In this document: positions 35,170 to 42,071 of the stretch, in pieces
Layout: each line of letters opens with the position of its first letter
Numbering within the stretch: the first letter of the stretch is position 1
DNA from: JBDTSW01 sp963758845
Lineage (GTDB): Bacteria > Actinomycetota > Thermoleophilia > Solirubrobacterales > 70-9
Direction of reading: 5' to 3'
Length of the DNA: 64,000 nt
Assembly: GCA_963758845.1 (NCBI GenBank)
Contig: CAVWWX010000002.1
Location: 1,798,001 to 1,862,000 of the forward strand
The notes under the pieces: model-generated
Seen by the model: only the letters and a program-made list of their open reading frames with translations
What the model was told of the DNA's origin: nothing
Databases searched by the model: none
Program-made: the position numbers and the translations under genes

Positions 35170-36248
35170 CCGCCAAGATCGTGCTCCTGCCCGGCGACGG
35201 GATCGGGGCGGAGATCGTGGTCGCGGCGCGGCGCGTCCTCGAGGAGATCGACGCTTTCGAGTTCACCACGCACGCCATCGGTGGCGCCTCGATCGACGAA
35301 CACGGCACGGCGCTCACCGACGAGGTCCTGGCTGCCTGCGGCGAGGCCGACGCGGTCCTGCTGGGCGCGGTCGGCGGGCCGAAGTGGGATAGCACCGATC
35401 CCGCGGCGCCGCGCCCCGAGCAGGGGCTCCTGGGCCTGCGCAAGGGGCTGGGGCTGTTCGCCAACCTGCGACCGGTGAAGCCCAGCCCGGCGCTCGTGGA
35501 CGCGAGCCCGCTGCGCTCGGACCGCATCGAGGGAACCGACCTGCTGGTCGTGCGCGAGCTGACTGGCGGCATCTACTTCGGCGACCGCGGCCGCGCCGGC
35601 GACGCGGCCCACGACACCTGCGTCTACACGGTCGCCGAGATCGAGCGGATCGCCGAGGTCGGCTTTCAGAGCGCCGAGCGCCGGAGCGGGCAGGTGACCT
35701 CGGTCGACAAGGCGAACGTGCTCGAGACGTCGCGGCTGTGGCGCGAGACCGTGACTCGCCTGGCCGAGAGTCGCGATGGTGTGACCCTCGACCACATGCT
35801 GGTCGACAACGCGGCCATGCAACTGGTGTCGAACCCCGCCGCCTTCGACGTGATCCTGACCGAGAACATGTTCGGCGACATCCTCAGCGACGAGTCGGCC
35901 ATGCTCACCGGCTCGCTGGGCATGCTGCCTTCAGCGAGCCTCGGCGGCGAGGGTCCCGGCGTCTTCGAGCCGGTGCACGGCTCGGCGCCCGACATCGCGG
36001 GCAAGGGGATCGCCAACCCCCTGGCCACGTTCCTCTCCGCGGCCATGCTTCTGCGCGACGGGCTCGCCCGCCCCGAGGAGGCCGCCGCGGTCGAGGCGGC
36101 CGTCGACCGCGTGCTCGAGCGAGGGCTCCGAACCCCCGATCTGGCGTGGGACGAGTCCCGTCGCCCGTCGCTCTCGGAGCTGCCCGAGCAGGTCGAGGTG
36201 GGGACAGAGGAAATGACCGGCGCCGTGCTCGCCGAGCTGGACACCTAG
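35166..36248 (+). CDS. leuB: 3-isopropylmalate dehydrogenase
   Basis: A 360-residue NAD-dependent beta-decarboxylating dehydrogenase. Motifs: LLPGDGIGAEIV, GAVGGPKWD, LRKGLGLFANLRPVK, VVRELTGGIYFGDRG, the catalytic Lys in TSVDKANVLETSRLWRE, the catalytic Asp region DHMLVDNAAMQLV, TENMFGDILSDESAMLTGSLG and EPVHGSAPDIAGKGIANP. RELTGGIYFG identifies isopropylmalate rather than isocitrate specificity. The GTG at 35166 overlaps the methyltransferase stop. A typical C-terminal extension with TEEMTGAVLAEL closes the protein. Confidence 0.96.
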   Translation: MTAKIVLLPGDGIGAEIVVAARRVLEEIDAFEFTTHAIGGASIDEHGTALTDEVLAACGEADAVLLGAVGGPKWDSTDPAAPRPEQGLLGLRKGLGLFANLRPVKPSPALVDASPLRSDRIEGTDLLVVRELTGGIYFGDRGRAGDAAHDTCVYTVAEIERIAEVGFQSAERRSGQVTSVDKANVLETSRLWRETVTRLAESRDGVTLDHMLVDNAAMQLVSNPAAFDVILTENMFGDILSDESAMLTGSLGMLPSASLGGEGPGVFEPVHGSAPDIAGKGIANPLATFLSAAMLLRDGLARPEEAAAVEAAVDRVLERGLRTPDLAWDESRRPSLSELPEQVEVGTEEMTGAVLAELDT

Positions 36249-36250
36249 GG

Positions 36251-36289
36251 CATACTTTCTCAGCACGGAAAGCGAGATGAGAGGAAGCG
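36251..36289 (+). promoter_or_regulatory. ilvE promoter and ribosome-binding site
   Basis: CATACT (36251-36256) is a -10 box just after the leuB stop, and GAGGAAG lies directly before the GTG at 36290. Thus ilvE can be transcribed separately and, unlike many neighbours, has a leader with a Shine-Dalgarno site. Confidence 0.45.
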
Positions 36290-37222
36290 GTGGAGAAGTC
36301 TGAGTGGATCTGGATCAACGGCGAGTTCGTCCCATGGGACGACGCCAAGGTCCACGTGCTCAGCCACGGACTGCACTACGGCAGCGGCGTTTTCGAGGGG
36401 ATCCGCTGCTACGAGACGGACCGCGGCCCGGCGATCTTTCGCCACGCCGAGCACCTCGACCGGCTGGCGATGTCCGCCGAGCTCTACTACCTGCCGCTCG
36501 AGCACGGCCGCGACGAGATCCGCGAGGCGACGCACGAACTGATCCGCCGGAACGAGCTGCGCTCCTGCTACATCCGCCCGCTGGCCTTCCGCGGGTACGG
36601 CGAGATGGGCCTCTACGCGCCAAGCGCGCCGGTGGACGTGATGGTCGCCGTCTGGCCGTGGGGCGCCTACCTGGGCGAGGAATCCAAGCGCCAGGGGATC
36701 CGCGCGAAGGTGTCCTCGTGGCGGCGGCTCTCGCCGGCGGGGCTGATCCCGCACGCGAAGGCCTCCGGCCACTACCTGAACTCGATCCTGGCGAAGACCG
36801 AGAGCGCCAAGGCCGGCTACGACGAGGCCATCCTCCTCGATGAGGGCGGGAACGTGTGCGAGGGCTCGGGCGAGAACGTGTTCGTCGTTCGCGACGGCAC
36901 GATCACGACGCCCGGCCACACGGCGTCGATCCTCGACGGCATCTCGCGGAAGTCCGTGATCCAGATCGCCACCGACCTCGGCTACGAGGTGGAGGAGCGG
37001 GACATGACCCGCTCGGAGCTTTATCTGGCGGACGAAGCCTTCCTGGTGGGGACCGCGGCCGAGCTGGTGCCGGTGCGCGAGGTCGACGACCACGAGATCG
37101 GCCCGCCCGGCGAGGTCACGACCGTGATCCAGGCGAAGTACGAGGACGCCCTGCACGGACGGGCTCAGGAGTACCTCGAATGGCTGGACTTCGTCGAGGT
37201 TCCGAGTAAGGTCACGTCCTGA
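36290..37222 (+). CDS. ilvE: branched-chain amino acid aminotransferase
   Basis: A 310-residue fold-type IV PLP enzyme performing the last step of leucine, valine and isoleucine synthesis. Motifs: WINGEFVPWDDAKVHVLSHGLHYGSGVFEGIRCY, YIRPLAFRGYGEMG, the PLP Lys in IPHAKASGHYLNSILAKTES, EAILLDEGGNVCEGSGENVFVV and FLVGTAAELVPV. Length and sequence follow the IlvE rather than the D-amino acid transaminase branch. The start is GTG 36290. Its stop overlaps a short frame that may be a leader for cimA. Confidence 0.95.
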   Translation: MEKSEWIWINGEFVPWDDAKVHVLSHGLHYGSGVFEGIRCYETDRGPAIFRHAEHLDRLAMSAELYYLPLEHGRDEIREATHELIRRNELRSCYIRPLAFRGYGEMGLYAPSAPVDVMVAVWPWGAYLGEESKRQGIRAKVSSWRRLSPAGLIPHAKASGHYLNSILAKTESAKAGYDEAILLDEGGNVCEGSGENVFVVRDGTITTPGHTASILDGISRKSVIQIATDLGYEVEERDMTRSELYLADEAFLVGTAAELVPVREVDDHEIGPPGEVTTVIQAKYEDALHGRAQEYLEWLDFVEVPSKVTS

Positions 37223-37275
37223 TGCCGAACCTGTTCCAGGCGATCGAGCGAATTAGGCGCGCCGCGGCGGCGTAG
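37222..37275 (+). CDS. putative leader peptide upstream of cimA
   Basis: A 17-codon frame, MPNLFQAIERIRRAAAA, whose ATG overlaps the ilvE stop. It holds two Ile codons (ATC, ATT), and CGA-ATT-AGG is a run of codons rare in this genome. The TAG stop lies in a perfect hairpin GGCGGC (37266-37271), loop GTA, GCCGCC (37275-37280). It precedes the first isoleucine-specific gene by 68 nt. The number of Ile codons is modest, so the call is tentative. Confidence 0.35.
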   Translation: MPNLFQAIERIRRAAAA

Positions 37276-37343
37276 CCGCCCGTGGCCGCGCGGCCGGCGC
37301 CGCGCACATCTCGCTCCACCCTCGAACCGAAAGGCATCGCACA

Positions 37344-38921
37344 GTGACCTCGGTCCATCTCTACGACACAACCCTCCGCGACGGCATGCAGGGGCAGGGC
37401 ATGTCCCTCTCCGCGGCCGAGAAGGTGCGCGTGGTGCGGGCCCTCGACCGCCTGGGGATTCAATTCATCGAGGCTGGCTTTCCCAGCTCGAATCCCAAGG
37501 AGGCCGAGCTCTTCGGGCTGCTTGCCGACGTCGAGCTCGAGAACGCGTCCGTCTGCGCGTTCGGCATGACGCGCCGCCGCGGCATCGCTGCCGAGGATGA
37601 CGAGGCGCTGCAGACCCTCGTCGACGCCTTTGCCCCCGTCTTGACCCTGGTCGGCAAGACCTGGAGCCTTCACCTGGAGAAGGTGACCAGGGTCACGCGC
37701 GAGGAGAACGTGGCCATGATCATCGACTCGGTCGCGTTCTGCACCGCCAACGACAAGCGGGTGGTCTACGACGCCGAGCACTTTTTCGACGCCTGGCGCG
37801 ACGACTCTTCCTACGCGCTCGAGTGCCTGCGAGCAGCGGTGGCCGGGGGGGCCGAGAACGTGACGCTCTGCGACACCAACGGCGCCAGCCTGCCGGGCGA
37901 GGTCGCCGCCGCGACGGCGTCCGTCGTCGCCGAGCTGGGCGACCGCGCCCAGGTTGGGATCCACACCCATAACGATGCGGAGTGTGGGGTTGCGAACTCG
38001 CTCGCCGCCGTCGAGGCCGGGGCGCGGATGGTCCAGGGCACGATCAACGGCGTCGGGGAGCGCTGCGGGAACGCCAACCTCGTCTCGATCCTGCCGGCCG
38101 TCCAGCTCAAGCTCGGCTTCGAGTGCGTGCCGCCGGAGCGGATGCGCCTGCTCACCGAGACTGCCCACTTCCTGGACGAGATCTGCAACCTGTCGCCGGA
38201 CCCGGACCAGGCCTACGTGGGCCGCAACGCGTTCGCCCACAAGGGCGGCATGCATGTCGCCGGCGTCCAGGCCGACGCGCGGACCTTCGAGCACCTGGAC
38301 CCCGAGCTCGTGGGTAACAGCCGCGACGTGTTGATCTCGGAGCTCTCCGGCAAGGGGTCCGTGCTCTCGCGAGCCGAGCGGGCCGGCATCGACCTCGATG
38401 CCGACGCGGCCAAGCGCGCCGTCGAGCACGTCAAGGAGCGAGAGCATCGCGGCTACCACTACGAGGCGGCCGACGCCTCGTTCGAGCTGGTCCTGCGCCG
38501 TGAGGCGGGCGACTACGCGCCGCTGTTCCGCCTGGAGAGCTTCCGGGTCATCACCGACAAGCGCGCGGACGGCCACGTCGAGACCGAGGCCACGATCAAG
38601 GTCTGGGTGGGCGGACGGCGCCTGGTCCGGACCGCCGAGGGGAACGGGCCGGTGAACGCCCTCGACAAGGCCCTGCGGCTGGCGATCACCGAACTGCACC
38701 CGCACCTGGCGGACATCGAGCTCGTGAACTACAAGGTGCGCATCCTCGACGAGGACCTCGGCACCGGCGCGGTGACCCGCGTGCTCCTCGACTCGTCCGA
38801 CGGCCACAGCGAGTGGGGGACGATCGGGGTCTCGGAGAACATCATCGAGGCCTCCTGGGAGGCGCTGGTCGAGTCGCTCGAGTACGCGTTCCAGCCCAAG
38901 CACTCGCCGACGACGGTTTGA
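37344..38921 (+). CDS. cimA: citramalate synthase
   Basis: A 525-residue LeuA-like enzyme condensing pyruvate and acetyl-CoA to (R)-citramalate, giving 2-oxobutyrate for isoleucine without threonine deaminase. The catalytic domain has LYDTTLRDGMQGQGMSLS (Met-Gln instead of the Glu-Gln-Ser of LeuA), QFIEAGFPSSNPKE, the metal ligands in HTHNDAECGVANSLAA, and GTINGVGERCGNANL. AFAHKGGMHVAGV and a C-terminal LeuA-type regulatory domain follow. The GTG at 37344 has GAAAGG about 10 nt upstream. The stop overlaps the TTG start of the next gene. Confidence 0.93.
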   Translation: MTSVHLYDTTLRDGMQGQGMSLSAAEKVRVVRALDRLGIQFIEAGFPSSNPKEAELFGLLADVELENASVCAFGMTRRRGIAAEDDEALQTLVDAFAPVLTLVGKTWSLHLEKVTRVTREENVAMIIDSVAFCTANDKRVVYDAEHFFDAWRDDSSYALECLRAAVAGGAENVTLCDTNGASLPGEVAAATASVVAELGDRAQVGIHTHNDAECGVANSLAAVEAGARMVQGTINGVGERCGNANLVSILPAVQLKLGFECVPPERMRLLTETAHFLDEICNLSPDPDQAYVGRNAFAHKGGMHVAGVQADARTFEHLDPELVGNSRDVLISELSGKGSVLSRAERAGIDLDADAAKRAVEHVKEREHRGYHYEAADASFELVLRREAGDYAPLFRLESFRVITDKRADGHVETEATIKVWVGGRRLVRTAEGNGPVNALDKALRLAITELHPHLADIELVNYKVRILDEDLGTGAVTRVLLDSSDGHSEWGTIGVSENIIEASWEALVESLEYAFQPKHSPTTV

Positions 38922-40081
38922 GCGAGCCCGAGCGTATCCCCCTCGCCCGCCCGTCCCTGGGCGATCGCGAGGAGGAGCTGGTCGTCGAGGTGCTGCGGTC
39001 GGGGCGGCTGTCGCTGGGCCCGATGCTCGAGCGCTTCGAGAACGACTTCGCCGCCTACCTCGGCGTCGACGACGCGGTCGCGGTCTCCTCGGGCACCGCC
39101 GGCCTCCACCTCGGTGTCCGCGGCATGGGCTGGGGCCCGGGGGACGAGGTCCTGACCTCGCCGTTCTCGTTCGTGGCCTCGGCGAACTGCCTCGTCTACG
39201 AGGGCGTCAAGCCGGTCTTCTGCGACGTCGATCCGGTCACGCTCAACCTCGATCCCGACGCGGCGGAGACCGCTGTCGGCGAGGCCACCGCCGGGATCCT
39301 GCCGGTCGAAATCCTGGGCTATCCGGCCGCGATGGCGGCCCTCGAGGAGATCGCGGGGGAGAGCGGCCTCGGGATCCTCGACGACGCCTGCGAGGCCCTG
39401 GGCGCGGTGGACGCCGACGGGGGCAAGGTCGGTGCCCGCGGCATCACCGCGGTCTTCGCCTTCTACGCGAACAAGCAGCTGACCACGGGCGAGGGCGGCA
39501 TCGTCGTGCCCGCCGGCGCCCAGGACGCGGCCCGCCTGCGCTCCGAGCGCAATCAGGGCCGTGCCCCGGACATGGGTTGGGTCGACCACGACCGGCTTGG
39601 CTACAACTACCGCCTCACCGACCTGCAGGCCGCCATCGGCGTCGCGCAGCTCGAGCGCGCCGACGCCCTGCTCGCCGCCCGGGCCGAGGCCGCGGCGCTC
39701 TACGCGGACCGGCTTGGCCAGTCCGGCGGCGCCCCCGCCGGCGAGGGCGACGCGGACGGGCTCGTGCTTCCGTGCCGCGACCAGGACGCCGAGCGGCGCA
39801 GCTGGTTCGTCTACGCCCTGCGCCTCCCGGCTGCGGCCGACCGCGACGCGGTCGTCGCCGACCTGGCCCAGCGCGGGGTGGAGGCAAAGGCGTACATGCC
39901 CTGCATCCACTTGCTCGAGCCCTATCGCGAGCGCTTCGGGCACCGGGCCGGCGAGTTTCCGGTAGCCGAGGACGCCTCGCAGCGCCTGCTGGCGATGCCG
40001 TTCTTCCCGGGCATGACGGAGGGGCAGATCGAGCGCTGCTGCGAGGCGCTGGAAGAGGCGCTTCAGGGCGATTGGACCTGA
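38918..40081 (+). CDS. DegT/DnrJ/EryC1-type aminotransferase
   Basis: A 387-residue PLP enzyme of the sugar aminotransferase family, usually making amino sugars from keto-sugar nucleotides with glutamate. Motifs: IPLARPSLGDREEELVVEVL, AVAVSSGTAGLHLGVRG, EVLTSPFSFVASANC, LDDACEALGA, the PLP Lys in FAFYANKQLTTGEGG, and GYNYRLTDLQAAIGVAQL. The TTG start at 38918 overlaps the cimA stop (TTGA) and restores the conserved N-terminus. No nucleotide-sugar genes are nearby, so its coupling to cimA is unexplained. Confidence 0.88.
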   Translation: MSEPERIPLARPSLGDREEELVVEVLRSGRLSLGPMLERFENDFAAYLGVDDAVAVSSGTAGLHLGVRGMGWGPGDEVLTSPFSFVASANCLVYEGVKPVFCDVDPVTLNLDPDAAETAVGEATAGILPVEILGYPAAMAALEEIAGESGLGILDDACEALGAVDADGGKVGARGITAVFAFYANKQLTTGEGGIVVPAGAQDAARLRSERNQGRAPDMGWVDHDRLGYNYRLTDLQAAIGVAQLERADALLAARAEAAALYADRLGQSGGAPAGEGDADGLVLPCRDQDAERRSWFVYALRLPAAADRDAVVADLAQRGVEAKAYMPCIHLLEPYRERFGHRAGEFPVAEDASQRLLAMPFFPGMTEGQIERCCEALEEALQGDWT

Positions 40082-40098
40082 GCGATCCGACCCGCTCC

Positions 40099-40104
40099 TA
40101 CTAT
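40099..40104 (+). promoter_or_regulatory. -10 box of leaderless argH promoter
   Basis: TACTAT lies 6 nt before the argH ATG at 40111. It fits the leaderless pattern seen elsewhere in the window and defines this start. Confidence 0.55.
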
Positions 40105-40110
40105 CTCCCG

Positions 40111-41484
40111 ATGGCCCGCCTCCCCGACCCTCCCGACGATCTCTTCCGGCGGCTGAACGCGTCGATCGGCTTCGACCGGCGGCTCTGGCCTCAGGACGTC
40201 GCCGGCTCGCGCGCCCACGTCGAGGCGCTCCGCGACGCCGAGGTGCTGACCGCCGAGGAGGCCGAGGCCCTGCTCGGCGGCCTCGACCAGCTTGCCGGCG
40301 AGCTCGAACGAGGGGAGTTCCGGTTCGAGGCCGGCGACGAGGACATCCACATGGCGGTCGAGCGCCGCCTGACCGAGCTGGTCGGCGACGCCGGCGGCAA
40401 GCTCCACACCGGCCGCTCGCGTAACGACCAGGTGGCGACCGACCTGGCCCTCTATGTGCGCGAGCGCTCGGCGGCGGCCGTCGACCTGGTCGCGGCCCTG
40501 ATGGAACGCATCCTCGACCTTGCCCAGGCCCATGCCGACTGGCCGATGCCCGGGTACACACATCTCCAGCGGGCTCAGCCGGTGTACCTCGGCCATCACC
40601 TGCTCGCCTACTTCTGGATGCTCCACCGCGACGCCAGGCGCTTTGCCGCGGCGCGTGACGGGGCGGGGGAGATGCCGCTCGGGGCGGGCGCGCTCGCCGG
40701 CACCGGCTGGGAGCTCGACCGTGAGAAAACGGCCGAGCGCCTGGGGTTCGACCGGCCGGCGCCGAATTCGATCGACGCGGTCGCCAGCCGCGACTTCGCG
40801 CTCGGATACCTGTCCGCGGCCGCCATCTGCGCGACCCACCTCTCACGCCTGGGGGCCGAGCTGGTCCTCTGGTCCAGCCAGGAGTTCGGCTTCTGCGAGC
40901 CGGCCGACGACTTCGCCTCGGGCTCAAGCCTGATGCCGCAGAAGAAGAACCCCGACGCGGCGGAGCTCCTGCGGGCGAAGGCGCCCCGGGTCGTGGCCTC
41001 GTTCACGACCGTCGCAGGTGTTCTCCACGCGCTGCCCCTGGCGTACTCCAAGGACCTCCAGGAGGACAAGGAGGCCCTGTTCGACGCCGTCGACACGCTC
41101 GAGCTCTCGCTCCAGGCCGCAGGGGGGATGCTTGCCGGCCTGCGCTTCGACCGCGACCGCCTCGCCGAGGCCGCATCGGACGAGTTCCTCGCGGCCACCG
41201 AGGTCGCCGACCTCCTCGTCCGGCGGGGGATGCCGTTCCGCGAGGCCCACGGCGTCGTCGGCGGGCTCGTGCGCGACGCGCTCGAGCGGGGCGTGGCGCT
41301 GTCCGAGCTGGACGCGGCCGATCTTGCCCGCCACTCCGAGCTGCTCGACGACGAGTTCTATGCGGTCCTCGCGACCGCCTCGGCCCTCGAGTCGAAGCTG
41401 GCCGAAGGGGGCACGTCGAGCGCGCGCGTGGCGGACCAACTGGACCGGGCGCGCGAGGCGCTGGGCGCCCTGCGCCCGGCGTGA
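40111..41484 (+). CDS. argH: argininosuccinate lyase
   Basis: A 457-residue fumarase/aspartase-superfamily enzyme cleaving argininosuccinate to arginine and fumarate. Motifs: FDRRLWPQDVAGSRAHVEAL, EDIHMAVERRLTEL, LHTGRSRNDQVATDLALYVRE, GYTHLQRAQPV, and the superfamily signature GSSLMPQKKNPDAAELLR with the catalytic Ser. The start is the ATG at 40111, six nt after TACTAT. No other arginine gene lies in the window. Its stop overlaps the next start (GTGA). Confidence 0.95.
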   Translation: MARLPDPPDDLFRRLNASIGFDRRLWPQDVAGSRAHVEALRDAEVLTAEEAEALLGGLDQLAGELERGEFRFEAGDEDIHMAVERRLTELVGDAGGKLHTGRSRNDQVATDLALYVRERSAAAVDLVAALMERILDLAQAHADWPMPGYTHLQRAQPVYLGHHLLAYFWMLHRDARRFAAARDGAGEMPLGAGALAGTGWELDREKTAERLGFDRPAPNSIDAVASRDFALGYLSAAAICATHLSRLGAELVLWSSQEFGFCEPADDFASGSSLMPQKKNPDAAELLRAKAPRVVASFTTVAGVLHALPLAYSKDLQEDKEALFDAVDTLELSLQAAGGMLAGLRFDRDRLAEAASDEFLAATEVADLLVRRGMPFREAHGVVGGLVRDALERGVALSELDAADLARHSELLDDEFYAVLATASALESKLAEGGTSSARVADQLDRAREALGALRPA

Positions 41485-42071
41485 GCCCAGCCGCGCTCGG
41501 CCGGGGCGAGCTCCTCGGGAGCGATTTCTTCGAGCGCTCGGTCCACGACGTCGCCCGCGAGCTGATCGGCTGCTCGCTTCGCTTCGATGGGGTGGGCGGC
41601 ACGATCGTCGAGACCGAGAGCTACGAGCGCGACGACCCGGCGTGCCACGCTTACGTCGGCCTGACCGCCCGGACCGCCGTGCTCTTCGGGCCTCCGGCGC
41701 GGGCCTACGTGTACCTCTCCTACGGCGTGCACAGCCTGTTGAACTTCGTCTGCGAGCCCGACGGCTCGGCCGCTGCGGTGCTGGTCCGCGCGCTCGAGCC
41801 CAGATGGGGCCTCGACGCCATGCGAGAGCGCCGCGGTCTCGAGCCCGCGGGCGACCTCTGCTCCGGGCCGGGCAAGCTGACGCAGGCTCTCGGGATCGGG
41901 CTGGATCGCAACGCGGATCGCGTCGACCGGCCCCCGTTCGAGGTGCGAAGGGCGGATGGCGAGGAGCCGCGGGTCAGCGCCGGCCCCAGGATCGGGATCA
42001 CGAAGGCCGTCGAGCGACCATGGCGCTTCTGCGCCGTGGGTAGCCCCTACCTGTCGGCGCCAGCGGGCTGA
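41481..42071 (+). CDS. 3-methyladenine DNA glycosylase (AAG/MPG family)
   Basis: A 196-residue alkylbase DNA glycosylase: excises 3-methyladenine and related lesions for base excision repair. It contains the family blocks FFERSVHDVARELIGCSL, IVETESYERDDPACHAYVGLTARTAVLFGPPARAYVYLSYGVH (catalytic Glu and the intercalating Tyr), LVRALEP, LCSGPGKLTQALGIG and GPRIGITKA. The GTG at 41481 overlaps the argH stop. Its 3' end overlaps the converging PBP gene by 25 nt. Confidence 0.92.
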   Translation: MSPAALGRGELLGSDFFERSVHDVARELIGCSLRFDGVGGTIVETESYERDDPACHAYVGLTARTAVLFGPPARAYVYLSYGVHSLLNFVCEPDGSAAAVLVRALEPRWGLDAMRERRGLEPAGDLCSGPGKLTQALGIGLDRNADRVDRPPFEVRRADGEEPRVSAGPRIGITKAVERPWRFCAVGSPYLSAPAG

